Positions 25,530-33,971 of a DNA stretch of 64,000 bases are shown one piece after another. Under the pieces are notes generated by a model. The model saw nothing but the letters and a program-made list of their open reading frames with translations, was not told where the DNA came from and did not search any database. The position numbers and the translations under genes are program-made. The first letter of the stretch is position 1. Each line of letters opens with the position of its first letter. The stretch comes from Hymenobacter polaris (GTDB lineage Bacteria; Bacteroidota; Bacteroidia; Cytophagales; Hymenobacteraceae): positions 496,001 through 560,000 of the forward strand of contig NZ_JABBGH010000003.1 of the NCBI RefSeq assembly GCF_012927305.1, read 5' to 3'.

Positions 25530-26303
25530 ATGAGGATTATGCTAGGTGGAGTAAAGTACCGAGGCCCGCGGCCAATTTCAGCGTTTGGCCGCTTTGTGCT
25601 GCTGATGCAAACCATGGTGACCCGCCCCGAGCGGTGGCCCGTCATTTGGAAGCGCACGATGGAAGAGGCGGTTGATATCGGGGTCGATTCCATCTTTATC
25701 GTGGGGCTGGTGTCCACCTTCATCGGGGCCGTTACCTGCGTGCAGATTGCCTACAACATGGTCAACCCGCTCATTCCGATGAGCACGGTGGGCTTCATGG
25801 TGCGCGAGATGACCATTCTGGAGCTAGCACCCACCATCATCTCGGTGGTGCTGGCGGGCAAGGTGGGCTCGGCCATTGCGGGGGGCCTAGGCACCATGCG
25901 CATCACCGAGCAGATTTCGGCCATCGACGCCATGGGCATCAACTCGGCTTCGTACCTGGTGCTGCCGCGGGTGCTGGCGTCTTTGCTGGTGTTTCCGCTG
26001 CTCGTTATCCTGGCCATGAACCTGAGCATCCTAGGGGGCTACGTGGCCTCGCAGGTGTCGGGCACGCTCTCGGGCCAGGACTACATCGAGGGCATCCGCT
26101 ATTTGTTTAAGCCTTACACAGTGGTGTTTGCGGTTATTAAGTCCGTTGTATTCGCCTTTCTGGTGTCGGCCATCTCCTCCTACAAAGGCTACACCCTCTA
26201 CGGCGGTGCCCTGGAGGTGGGCAAGGCCAGCACGGCCGCCGTTACCAATTCCATCGTAGCCATCTTGCTGGCCGACTACGCCCTGGCCCAAACGCTGCTG
26301 TAG
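25530..26303 (+). CDS. mlaE: MlaE/YrbE-family ABC transporter permease
   Basis: This integral inner-membrane permease of about 255-257 residues belongs to the MlaE family, which moves phospholipids or other hydrophobic molecules between the two membranes. ATG 25530 (MRIMLGG) and ATG 25539 (MLGGVKYRG) are both possible. Family features are FIGAVTCVQIAYN, ELAPTIISVVLAGKVGSAIAGGLGTMRITEQISAIDAMGIN (the conserved MlaE core), then LPRVLASLLVFPLL and FAVIKSVVFAFLVSAISSYKGY. It has five to six membrane segments. The usual ATPase (mlaF) and MCE (mlaD) genes do not follow; the next gene is a FUSC protein, so the partners must be encoded elsewhere. Confidence 0.93.
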   Translation: MRIMLGGVKYRGPRPISAFGRFVLLMQTMVTRPERWPVIWKRTMEEAVDIGVDSIFIVGLVSTFIGAVTCVQIAYNMVNPLIPMSTVGFMVREMTILELAPTIISVVLAGKVGSAIAGGLGTMRITEQISAIDAMGINSASYLVLPRVLASLLVFPLLVILAMNLSILGGYVASQVSGTLSGQDYIEGIRYLFKPYTVVFAVIKSVVFAFLVSAISSYKGYTLYGGALEVGKASTAAVTNSIVAILLADYALAQTLL

Positions 26304-26347
26304 GCTCAACCTGGGCCGGGCGGGCGGCGTAAACGCAGCCGCTCGCC

Positions 26348-28546
26348 ATGCCGCTTTCCGCCTATCTGCCGTCGCGCCGCGACCTGTCGTACTTCTTCTT
26401 CAGCCAGCAGTTTTCCGACGGGCTGCGCACCACGCTGGCCATTTTGCTGCCGGCGCTGCTGGGGGCGCAGTGGGGGCAGTTCGCGGCGGGCATCACCATC
26501 AGCACCGGCGCCGTGTGCCTGAGCGTGACCGACACGCCCGGCCCCTTCCGGCACCGCCGCAACGGGCAGCTGGCAGCCCTAGGGCTGGTATTTGGGGTGG
26601 CCTGGCTCACGGCCCTGCTGGCGCCGCACCGCGAGTGGCTGGGCCTGGAAATCACCGCTTTATCGTTTGGGCTGACCATGCTGCTGGTCTGGGGCGCGCG
26701 GGCCGGCTCGGTGGGCTCGGCCACGCTACTGGGCATGGTGCTCACGCTGGCTCACCCGCCCGAGGGCTGGCAGGCCAGCCTGGCGCACGCCGGGCTGCTG
26801 GCCCTGGGCGGCGGCTGGTACCTGCTGCTGGCGCTGGTGCAGGTGCGGGTGCAGCCCTACCGCGCGGCCCAGCAGGCCCTGGGTGAAAGCCTGCGCGCCC
26901 TGGCCGACTTCCTGCGCCTGAAAGCCATCTTCTACGACGACCGCACCGACCTCGACGATGACTACCGCCGCCTGGTGGCCCAGCAGGTGACGGTGAATGA
27001 GAAGCAGGAGGCCGTGCGCGACGTCATCTTCCGCACCCGCCAGATTGTGAGCGAAAGCACCAGCACCAGCCGCCGCCTGGTGCTCACCTTCACCGAGTCG
27101 GTGGACTTGTACGAGCACATTACGGCCGGCTACTACGACTACGCGGCCCTGCGCGTGGCCTTCGGGCCCACGGGCATCCTGGGCGACATTCGGGCGCTGT
27201 TGAGCCGCCTGGCTACCGACCTCGACTACTTAGGCGCAGCCATCGTGGCCAACCGCCCCTATGGCACCCCGCCCCCCGACCGCACCCCCGAGCTAACCCG
27301 CCTGCAGGCCCGCATCGCGGCCCTGCCCCCGCCCGAGGCCGCTAGCGGTATCGGCAGCCTGGTGCTGAAAAAAATCCTGGTGAACTTGCGCGACCTGAGC
27401 CGCCGCATTGCCAGCATCCGGCGCTACTTCGACGAGGAACAGGCGGCTAACGCCAACTCCGCCGCCGGCCCCGACCGGGCCGCCGTGCACCGGCAGTTTG
27501 TGGCCGCGCAGGAGCTAGAGTGGCGCGCCTTTGGCCAGAACCTGACCCTAGAGTCGTCGGTGTTTCGGCACGCCGTGCGCATGGCCGTGGCCTGCACCGG
27601 GGCCTACTGGCTGGCCGCCCTGCTCTGGCACGGCCAGCACAACTACTGGATTCTGATGACGGTGACCATCATGCTCAAGCCGGGCTTCAGCCTCACGCGC
27701 CAGCGCAATACCGAGCGCATCATGGGCACGCTGGTGGGCGGGCTGCTGGGTGCGGCCCTGCTGTGGCTGGTGCCCAATGGCGACGCCCGCTTCGTGTTGC
27801 TGCTGGTATTCATGGTGATAGCCTACTCGTTTCAGCGCACTAAGTACCTGGTTACGGTCATTTTCCTCACCGCCTACCTGCTCATCATGTTCAGCTTCCT
27901 GGGCCTAGGGTACCTGGGCGTGATAGAGGAGCGCGTGACCGATACGCTGCTGGGCTGCGCCATTGCGCTAGCCACCGGCTACCTGCTGTTTCCGCGCTGG
28001 GAGGGCGAGCAGCTGCCCGACCTGCTGGCTGCCACCCTGCGCGCCAACCAAGCCTACCTGCGCCAATTGGCCGACCGCCTGGCCGGCCGCGAGGTGCCCC
28101 TGACCACCTACCGCCTGCTGCGCAAAGACGTGTACGTGGCCTCGGCTAACCTGGCGGCCGCCTTCCAGCGCATGCTATCCGAGCCGCGCCGCACCCGCCG
28201 CCAGCCCACTGAGGTGCACCGCTTCGTGGTGCTCAACCACATTCTATCGAGCAATATCTCCTCGCTTACCACCTCGCTTGAAGAGGAAGAAGGCCCCGCG
28301 CCCGTGGTGCCGCCCGAAGGCCGCCGCGCCCTCACCAGCGCCCAGGCGGCACTGGGCAAAAGCCTAGCCCGCCTGGCCGCCCCCGCCGAAGCCGACCGCT
28401 ACCCCGCCGCCCTCACCACCGCCGAGCTGCGCGCCGACGCCCTCACCGCCACCGTCAGCCCCGACCGCTCGCTGACCGAGCAGCTCGCCTTTTTGCAAAA
28501 AGTGAGCAGCGACTTGGGCAAAGTGACGGAGGCGCTGGTAGCATAG
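26348..28546 (+). CDS. FUSC-family inner-membrane protein (YccS/YhfK-like)
   Basis: This 732-residue membrane protein has two hydrophobic FUSC-like blocks, at about residues 15-150 (from SQQFSDGLRTTLAILLPALLG) and 405-545 (from FRHAVRMAVACTGAYWLAALLW, with NYWILMTVTIMLKPGFSLTRQRNTERIMGT). A helical cytoplasmic region lies between them and another at the C-terminus. The second block is the classic FUSC signature shared with aromatic-acid efflux proteins (AaeB, YccS). A role in export of aromatic or amphipathic acids is possible and would fit the phenylacetate genes downstream, but this is only context. The gene starts 44 bp after the MlaE-type gene and probably shares its transcript. A family A palindrome follows it. 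Confidence 0.85.
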   Translation: MPLSAYLPSRRDLSYFFFSQQFSDGLRTTLAILLPALLGAQWGQFAAGITISTGAVCLSVTDTPGPFRHRRNGQLAALGLVFGVAWLTALLAPHREWLGLEITALSFGLTMLLVWGARAGSVGSATLLGMVLTLAHPPEGWQASLAHAGLLALGGGWYLLLALVQVRVQPYRAAQQALGESLRALADFLRLKAIFYDDRTDLDDDYRRLVAQQVTVNEKQEAVRDVIFRTRQIVSESTSTSRRLVLTFTESVDLYEHITAGYYDYAALRVAFGPTGILGDIRALLSRLATDLDYLGAAIVANRPYGTPPPDRTPELTRLQARIAALPPPEAASGIGSLVLKKILVNLRDLSRRIASIRRYFDEEQAANANSAAGPDRAAVHRQFVAAQELEWRAFGQNLTLESSVFRHAVRMAVACTGAYWLAALLWHGQHNYWILMTVTIMLKPGFSLTRQRNTERIMGTLVGGLLGAALLWLVPNGDARFVLLLVFMVIAYSFQRTKYLVTVIFLTAYLLIMFSFLGLGYLGVIEERVTDTLLGCAIALATGYLLFPRWEGEQLPDLLAATLRANQAYLRQLADRLAGREVPLTTYRLLRKDVYVASANLAAAFQRMLSEPRRTRRQPTEVHRFVVLNHILSSNISSLTTSLEEEEGPAPVVPPEGRRALTSAQAALGKSLARLAAPAEADRYPAALTTAELRADALTATVSPDRSLTEQLAFLQKVSSDLGKVTEALVA

Positions 28547-28583
28547 GATACACCAGCGATAAGTAGTTGATGTCAAGGAGAAC

Positions 28584-28680
28584 GTCATGCTGAGCCTGCC
28601 GAAGCATCTCTACCGCGTCACTACTTCTAAACGTTAGGATTACTTGCGCGGTAGAGATGCTTCGGCAGGCTCAGCATGAC
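28584..28680. repeat. REP/MITE-like palindrome, family A, loop type 1
   Basis: Perfect 34-bp arms (28584-28617 and 28647-28680) run from GTCATGCTGAGCCTGCCGAA to CTCTACCGCG. The 29-bp loop reads TCACTACTTCTAAACGTTAG plus GATTACTTG and matches the reverse complement of the 8408-8436 loop at about 25 of 29 positions. Confidence 0.9.
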
Positions 28681-28711
28681 CACCTCTTTGGCAAAATTCA
28701 GTTTTACTCAA

Positions 28712-28735
28712 GCTAACAAACGTTAGTTAGCTTTG
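28712..28735 (+). promoter_or_regulatory. paaK promoter with overlapping palindromic operator
   Basis: TAGCTTTG (28728-28735) fits the Bacteroidota -7 consensus TAnnTTTG, with a T-rich GTTTTAC about 26 bp upstream. The palindrome GCTAAC-N8-GTTAGC (28712-28731) overlaps the -7 box by four bases. Such a position suits a repressor site, for example a TetR-type phenylacetyl-CoA sensor, which is not encoded in the window. Confidence 0.55.
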
Positions 28736-28766
28736 CGTTGTTAAAAGCAACTAGACTGCCCACCCC

Positions 28767-30107
28767 ATGCTTTTCAACCCCGAAATAGAGCAGCTGCCGC
28801 GCCCTAGGCTACGGGCGCTGCAAAACGAGCGCCTGCAGGAGCAAGTCGCTTACCTAGCGGCGCGGGTGCCGTTCTACCAGCGCCAGCTGGCCGAGTTGGG
28901 TATCAATCCGGCCACGTTTCGGGGGCTGGACGACCTAGCCAAGCTGGGCTTTACCAAGAAGACGGATTTTCGGGATAACTACCCCTTCGGCTTGTTTGCC
29001 GTGCCGCAGGCCGAGGTGGCGCGCCTGCACTGCTCAAGCGGTACCACCGGCAAGGCCACGGTGGTAGGCTACACCGCCGGCGACTTGGGCATCTTTGCCG
29101 AGGTGGTGGCCCGCTCGCTGGCCGCCGCTGGCTGCCGGCCGGGTATGAAATTGCAGAATGCCTACGGCTACGGCCTGTTTACGGGCGGCCTGGGCATCCA
29201 CTACGGCGCCGAGCGGCTGGGCCTCACGGTCATCCCCGTGTCGGGCGGCAGCACCGACCGGCAGCTACAGCTGCTGCAGGATTTTCAGCCCGAAATCCTG
29301 TGCGCTACGCCCTCCTATGCCCAGGTGCTGGCCGAGGAAATTGCGCGGCGCGGCATTGGCTTGGAGGCGCTTAGCCTGCGCTACGCGGCCCTAGGGGCCG
29401 AGCCGTGGAGCGAGGCCGTGCGGGCGCAGGTGCAGGCGGGCCTGGGGGTAGCGGCCACCAATATCTACGGCCTGAGCGAGATAATTGGGCCCGGCGTATC
29501 GCAGGAAGCCGTGGAGGAGCGCGGTACCGGCAGCTACGTCTGGGAAGACCACTTCTTGCCCGAGATAGTGGACAAGGACACCGGCGAACCCCTGCCCGAA
29601 GGCGAGCTGGGCGTGCTGGTACTCACGACTTTGACCAAGAAAGCTATGCCCGTACTGCGCTACTGGACGGGCGACATCACCGACCTGCACCACGACCCCC
29701 ACGGCAGCCGCACCCACGTCAAGATGGGCCCCATCCGCGGCCGGGCCGACGACATGCTCATCATCCGGGGTGTCAATTTCTTCCCTACCCAGGTCGAGGA
29801 CATTATCAGCAGCCTGGCGCACCTCAGCCCCAGCTACCAGGTGGTGGCCACCCGCCGCGGCAGCCTCGACGAGGTGGAAGTGCGCGTGGAGGTAGCTGAG
29901 CCCTTGCTGCGCGAATTGGGCCTAGGCGCCCTCACGCCCGCCGCCGTGGCCGCTCACGACTACCTGCAAGCGCTGCAAGGCACTTTTGCCAGAAAAATCA
30001 AGGACAACATTGGCCTCAGCATGACCGTGAGTTTACTCGGCCCCGGCCAGCTGCCCCGCAGCGAAGGCGGCAAGCTGAGCCGCGTGCAAGACTTGCGTGG
30101 AAGATGA
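28767..30107 (+). CDS. paaK: phenylacetate-CoA ligase
   Basis: This 446-residue cytoplasmic AMP-forming ligase activates phenylacetate with ATP and CoA to phenylacetyl-CoA, the first step of the paa pathway. Motifs are RVPFYQRQLAE at the start, the P-loop-like AMP-binding HCSSGTTGKATVVGYT (about residues 90-105), YGYGLFTGGLG, YGLSEIIGPGVSQE, the ribose-binding YWTGDITDL and RGRADDMLIIRGVNFFPTQVE, all as in PaaK. The length and the C-terminal AMP-binding domain are normal. It is the first gene of the paa group and is preceded by a promoter with an overlapping palindrome. PaaE follows after a long hairpin. Confidence 0.96.
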   Translation: MLFNPEIEQLPRPRLRALQNERLQEQVAYLAARVPFYQRQLAELGINPATFRGLDDLAKLGFTKKTDFRDNYPFGLFAVPQAEVARLHCSSGTTGKATVVGYTAGDLGIFAEVVARSLAAAGCRPGMKLQNAYGYGLFTGGLGIHYGAERLGLTVIPVSGGSTDRQLQLLQDFQPEILCATPSYAQVLAEEIARRGIGLEALSLRYAALGAEPWSEAVRAQVQAGLGVAATNIYGLSEIIGPGVSQEAVEERGTGSYVWEDHFLPEIVDKDTGEPLPEGELGVLVLTTLTKKAMPVLRYWTGDITDLHHDPHGSRTHVKMGPIRGRADDMLIIRGVNFFPTQVEDIISSLAHLSPSYQVVATRRGSLDEVEVRVEVAEPLLRELGLGALTPAAVAAHDYLQALQGTFARKIKDNIGLSMTVSLLGPGQLPRSEGGKLSRVQDLRGR

Positions 30108-30117
30108 ATGTGGCGGG

Positions 30118-30210
30118 TCTGTCCTTGCGAGCCTGCGAAGCAATCGCAACCCGGACGATACCCCCACGACTTGTTCTGGTGCGATTGCTTCGCAGGCTCG
30201 CAAGGACAGA
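30118..30210. repeat. Intergenic palindrome with perfect 31-bp arms (family C) between paaK and paaE
   Basis: The arms 30118-30148 and 30180-30210 are exact reverse complements (containing GTCCTTGCGAGCCTGCGAAG and its complement), with a loop of 31 bp. It starts 11 bp after the paaK stop. The core CCTGCGAAGCAATCGCA differs from family A, so it is another repeat type. It may separate mRNA levels of paaK and the rest. Confidence 0.88.
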
Positions 30211-30230
30211 CGCCTAACAAGAATTATAAA

Positions 30231-31304
30231 ATGCCCCGCTTCCATAAATTAAAAATCAAGAGCATCACCCGCGAAACGCCCGACTGCGTGTCGCTGGCCC
30301 TGGAGGTGCCGGCCGAGCTGCGCGAGGCCTTCCGCTACCAGCCGGGCCAGTACCTGACGCTGCGCCGCCAGCACCAGGGCGAGGAGCTACGCCGCAGCTA
30401 CTCGCTGTGTAGCAGCCCCCTGGACGACGAGTGGCGCGTGGCCATCAAGAAGGTGCCGAGCGGCCGGTTTTCGACCCTGGCCGTGAACGAGCTGCAACCC
30501 GGCGATGAGCTGGACGTGCTGCCGCCGCAGGGCCGCTTCGTGGCCAGTCTGCACCCGGCGCAGGCCCGGCGCTACGCCCTGTTCGGGGCCGGCTCGGGCA
30601 TCACGCCCTTGCTCAGCATTGCCAAAACGGTGCTGCAAACCGAGCCGGGCAGCCACGTGTACCTGCTGTACGGCAACCGGGGGCGCAACTCCATCATCTT
30701 CAAGGAGCAGCTGGAAGCCCTGAAGAACAAGCACATGGGCCGCCTGAGCGTGTACCACGTTCTCAGCCGCGAGCAGGGCGACAGCGACCTGCTGTTTGGC
30801 CGCATTGACCAGGCCAAGGCCGCCGAGTTCTTGCAGAAAGTGCTGCCCACCGCTCGCCTCGACGAGTGCTTCCTGTGCGGCCCCGAGGACATGATACGCG
30901 GCGTGCGCCAGGCCCTGGCCGAAGCCGGCGTGGCGCCCGAAAAAGTGCACTTCGAGCTGTTTGCCAGCGCGGCCGGCGCGGCCACCAAAGCCGCTCCCAG
31001 TCGCCCCCTAGGCCACGACGACCAGCAAAGCCAGGTGACGCTGCGCCTCGACGCCCGCGCCTACCGCCTGGATATGTCGTACTACGGCGACACGGTGCTC
31101 GACGCGGCCCTGGCCGCCGGCATCGACGCGCCCTACTCGTGCAAGAACGGTATGTGCAGCACCTGCCGCGCCCGCGTCACGAGCGGCACCGCCACGATGG
31201 ACGTCAACTTTTCGCTGGATGAAAAGGAGGTAGCCGCCGGCTACGTGCTCACCTGCCAGGCCCGCCCCACCTCGCCCGCCGTCACCGTCGATTTTGACCA
31301 GTAA
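30231..31304 (+). CDS. paaE: phenylacetyl-CoA epoxidase reductase subunit
   Basis: This flavin- and iron-sulfur-containing reductase of 357 residues passes electrons from NADPH to the phenylacetyl-CoA epoxidase (PaaABC). I start at ATG 30231 (MPRFHKLKIKSITRETPD); the frame stays open upstream only because the palindrome lacks stops. Domains in order are: FAD-binding (YQPGQYLTL, RRSYSLCSSP), NAD(P)-binding (GAGSGITPLLSIAKTVL, CGPEDMI) and a C-terminal plant-type 2Fe-2S ferredoxin domain with CKNGMCSTCRARV and the last Cys in LTCQAR. The oxygenase genes paaABCD are not in this window, so they must be encoded elsewhere. PaaI begins 7 bp downstream. Confidence 0.95.
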   Translation: MPRFHKLKIKSITRETPDCVSLALEVPAELREAFRYQPGQYLTLRRQHQGEELRRSYSLCSSPLDDEWRVAIKKVPSGRFSTLAVNELQPGDELDVLPPQGRFVASLHPAQARRYALFGAGSGITPLLSIAKTVLQTEPGSHVYLLYGNRGRNSIIFKEQLEALKNKHMGRLSVYHVLSREQGDSDLLFGRIDQAKAAEFLQKVLPTARLDECFLCGPEDMIRGVRQALAEAGVAPEKVHFELFASAAGAATKAAPSRPLGHDDQQSQVTLRLDARAYRLDMSYYGDTVLDAALAAGIDAPYSCKNGMCSTCRARVTSGTATMDVNFSLDEKEVAAGYVLTCQARPTSPAVTVDFDQ

Positions 31305-31311
31305 TACCTTG

Positions 31312-31764
31312 ATGAGTGAGCAACCAATTGCCTCGCCCGAAGCCGTGTGCGACCTGATGCTGCGCCACGACACCTTCAGCCAGCTGCTGGGCCTGGAGGT
31401 GGAGGAGGTGCGCGCCGGCTACTGCCGCCTGCGCCTGGTGGTGCGGCCCGACATGCTCAACGGCTTCGGTAGCCTGCACGGCGGCGTCACCTTCGGCGCG
31501 GCCGACTCGGCGTTTGCGCTGGCTTGCAACAGCCACGGCCGCGTGAGCGTGGGTTTAAGCGTAACCATCGACTACCTGGAGGCCGGCCGCCTAGGGGATA
31601 TGTTGACAGTGGAAGCCCAGGAGCTGAGCCTCAAGCACAAAGCCGGCGTGTACCAGGTGCGCGTCAGCAACCAGGCGGGCGTGCTGCTAGCCCTGTTCAA
31701 GGGCACGGCCTACCGCACGAGCCAGTTTATTTCTGCCGGCGCCGGCGAAAACCTTACCCCCTAG
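31312..31764 (+). CDS. paaI: PaaI-type hotdog acyl-CoA thioesterase
   Basis: This 150-residue cytoplasmic hotdog-fold thioesterase is of the PaaI group, which cleaves dead-end hydroxyphenylacetyl-CoA type intermediates and frees CoA. ATG 31312 is preferred to an upstream TTG. The family core NGFGSLHGGVTFGAADSAFALACN contains the HGG turn and the conserved Asp of the active site. A beta-strand region VGLSVTIDYLEAGRLGDMLTVEAQEL and the end RVSNQAGVLLALFKGTAYRTS are also typical. Only 7 bp separate it from paaE and 3 bp from paaZ, so the three are one operon. Confidence 0.93.
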   Translation: MSEQPIASPEAVCDLMLRHDTFSQLLGLEVEEVRAGYCRLRLVVRPDMLNGFGSLHGGVTFGAADSAFALACNSHGRVSVGLSVTIDYLEAGRLGDMLTVEAQELSLKHKAGVYQVRVSNQAGVLLALFKGTAYRTSQFISAGAGENLTP

Positions 31765-31767
31765 CCC

Positions 31768-33831
31768 ATGACTCCTTTTCTCGAAAACTACACCCTAGGC
31801 CGCTGGACCCACGAAGGCCAGGCGCCCCAGGAGTTGCTCGACGCCAGCACCGGCGAGCTGGTAGCCCTGGCCAACACCGAGGGCTTCGACTACGCCGCCA
31901 TCCTCGACTACGGGCGGCGCGTGGGCAACCCGGCCCTGCGCCGCCTGACCTTCCACGAGCGCGGGCGCATGCTTAAGGCGCTAGCCTTTCACTTGCAGGA
32001 GAAAAAGGAGATTTTCTACGAGTTGAGCTACCGCAGCGGGGCCACGCGGGCCGACTCGTGGATTGACATTGAGGGCGGCATCGGCAACTTGTTTGCCAAC
32101 GCCTCGCTGCGGCGCAAGTTTCCCGATAAGCCGTTTTACGTGGAGGGCGAGCCGGTGGGCCTCAGCAAGGGCGGCACCTTCGTAGCCCAGCACCTGCTGG
32201 TGCCCCGCGAGGGCGTGGCCGTGCACATCAACGCCTACAACTTTCCTATCTGGGGCATGCTGGAGAAAATAGCGGTGAACCTGCTGGCTGGGATGCCCGC
32301 CGTGGTGAAGCCCGCCGTGCCCAGCGCCTACCTCACCGAGGCCGTGGTGCGCGAGATTATCGCCAGCGGCATCTTGCCCGAGGGTGCCTTACAGCTCGTC
32401 ATCGGCACCGGCCAGGGCTTGCTCGACCACGTGAGCTACCAGGATGTGGTCACCTTCACCGGCTCGGCGGCCACCGGCGCCCGGCTGCGCGCCCATCCGC
32501 GCATTATTCAGGAGGCCGTGCCGTTTACCCTGGAGGCCGACTCGCTCAACGCCGCCGTGCTGGGGCTGGATGCGCGGCCAGGTACGCCCGAGTTCGACTT
32601 GTTTATCAAGGAGGTGCGCAAGGAAATGACCGCCAAGTGCGGGCAGAAGTGCACCGCCATCCGGCGCGCCATTGTGCCCGCCGAGCTGCTCGAAGACGTG
32701 CAGATTGCCCTAGGCCGCGCGCTGGCCCAAACCACCATTGGCCACCCCCAGGCCGAGGGCGTGCGCATGGGCGCGCTGGCCGGCCGCGAGCAGGCCGCGC
32801 GCCTGCGCGAGCAAGTGCGTCGCCTGGCCCAAACCACCCCCATCGTGTACGGCGACCTGGATGCCGTGGAAGTGCGCGGCCAAGAGCGCGGCGCCGACGC
32901 AGCCAGGGGCGCCTTTATCTCGCCCATCGTGCTGCGCAACGACCATCCCTTCGAGCACCTGGACAGCCACGAGCTGGAAGCCTTTGGCCCGGTGGTGACG
33001 CTGATGCCCTACCGCGATACCGCCGAGGCCGTGGCCCTGGCCAACCTGGGCCGTGGCTCGCTGGTGAGCAGCATTGCCACCAACGACCCTAGGGTGGCCC
33101 AGGAATTTGTGCTGGGCGCGGCCACTCACCACGGCCGCATTCTGGTGCTGAATGAGGAAATGGCCAAGGAAAGCACCGGCCACGGCTCGCCCATGCCCCA
33201 ACTCATCCACGGCGGTCCCGGCCGGGCCGGCGGCGGGCAGGAGATGGGCGGCATCCGGGGCGTCGAGCACTTTATGCAGCGCGTGGCCCTGCAAGGCTCG
33301 CCCAGCATGCTAACGGCCATTACCGATGTGTACCAGGCGGGCGCCCGGCAAGTGGAGCGCGACAAGCACCCCTTTCAGCACTACTTTGAGGAGCTGGTAA
33401 TCGGCCAGACCTATACCACGCACAAGCACACCGTGACGGAGGCCGACATCACTAATTTCGCCCAGGTGTCGGGCGATAATTTTTACGCCCATGTCGATGC
33501 TACCTCCTTGGCCGGCACGCTATTTACCGGCCGCGTGGCCCACGGCTACTACGTGCTGAGCAAGGCCGCCGGCATGTTTGTGGACCCGCGCAAGGGCCCG
33601 GTGCTGCTCAACTACGGCCTCGATGAGTGCCGCTTCACCAAACCCGTGTACCCCGGCACCACCATCGGCGTGACGCTGACGGTGAAAGAAAAAATCGGTC
33701 AGGAAAAGCGCGACGAGCAAGACGTGGCCAAAGGCATCGTGCGCTGGCTGGTGACGGTAACCGACGAAACCGGCGATACGGTGGCCGTAGCCACGATACT
33801 CACTATGGTGAAGAAGCGCGACCAGAAGTAG
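31768..33831 (+). CDS. paaZ: bifunctional oxepin-CoA hydrolase / 3-oxo-5,6-dehydrosuberyl-CoA semialdehyde dehydrogenase
   Basis: This 687-residue fusion carries the ring-opening step of phenylacetate degradation. The N-terminal aldehyde dehydrogenase (about 1-520) shows NAD-binding HINAYNFPIWGMLEKIAVNLLAG, VTFTGSAATG, the catalytic Glu256 (FTLEADS) and Cys295 (CGQKCTA), the same numbers as in the E. coli enzyme. The C-terminal MaoC-like hydratase (about 535-687) has the hydratase pair Asp570 and His575 in SGDNFYAHVDAT, followed by GRVAHGYYVLS. Both activities therefore look intact. The gene is joined tightly to paaI. A family A palindrome separates it from the enoyl-CoA hydratase gene. Confidence 0.97.
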   Translation: MTPFLENYTLGRWTHEGQAPQELLDASTGELVALANTEGFDYAAILDYGRRVGNPALRRLTFHERGRMLKALAFHLQEKKEIFYELSYRSGATRADSWIDIEGGIGNLFANASLRRKFPDKPFYVEGEPVGLSKGGTFVAQHLLVPREGVAVHINAYNFPIWGMLEKIAVNLLAGMPAVVKPAVPSAYLTEAVVREIIASGILPEGALQLVIGTGQGLLDHVSYQDVVTFTGSAATGARLRAHPRIIQEAVPFTLEADSLNAAVLGLDARPGTPEFDLFIKEVRKEMTAKCGQKCTAIRRAIVPAELLEDVQIALGRALAQTTIGHPQAEGVRMGALAGREQAARLREQVRRLAQTTPIVYGDLDAVEVRGQERGADAARGAFISPIVLRNDHPFEHLDSHELEAFGPVVTLMPYRDTAEAVALANLGRGSLVSSIATNDPRVAQEFVLGAATHHGRILVLNEEMAKESTGHGSPMPQLIHGGPGRAGGGQEMGGIRGVEHFMQRVALQGSPSMLTAITDVYQAGARQVERDKHPFQHYFEELVIGQTYTTHKHTVTEADITNFAQVSGDNFYAHVDATSLAGTLFTGRVAHGYYVLSKAAGMFVDPRKGPVLLNYGLDECRFTKPVYPGTTIGVTLTVKEKIGQEKRDEQDVAKGIVRWLVTVTDETGDTVAVATILTMVKKRDQK

Positions 33832-33848
33832 CAAAAATTCATTAGACG

Positions 33849-33950
33849 GTCATGCTTATCTGGCGTCCGCTTGTCGAAGCATCTCTACCACGCCACCTAG
33901 GGGTTATTCGGTAGAGATGCTTCGACAAGCGGACGCCAGATAAGCATGAC
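33849..33950. repeat. REP/MITE-like palindrome, family A, loop type 2
   Basis: Perfect 41-bp arms (33849-33889 and 33910-33950), from GTCATGCTTATCTGGCGTCC to GAAGCATCTCTACC. The 20-bp loop is ACGCCACCTAGGGGTTATTC and contains CCTAGG. The loop resembles that of the copy at 51161-51245. Confidence 0.9.
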
Positions 33951-33971
33951 GTTCTGCATAATACTTATTTC

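Noticed and set aside
30108..30230. An N-terminal extension of paaE through the palindrome
   Set aside because: The translation (CEPAKQS..., CFAGSQGQT) is simply the open frame of the repeat; the family N-terminus begins at ATG 30231.
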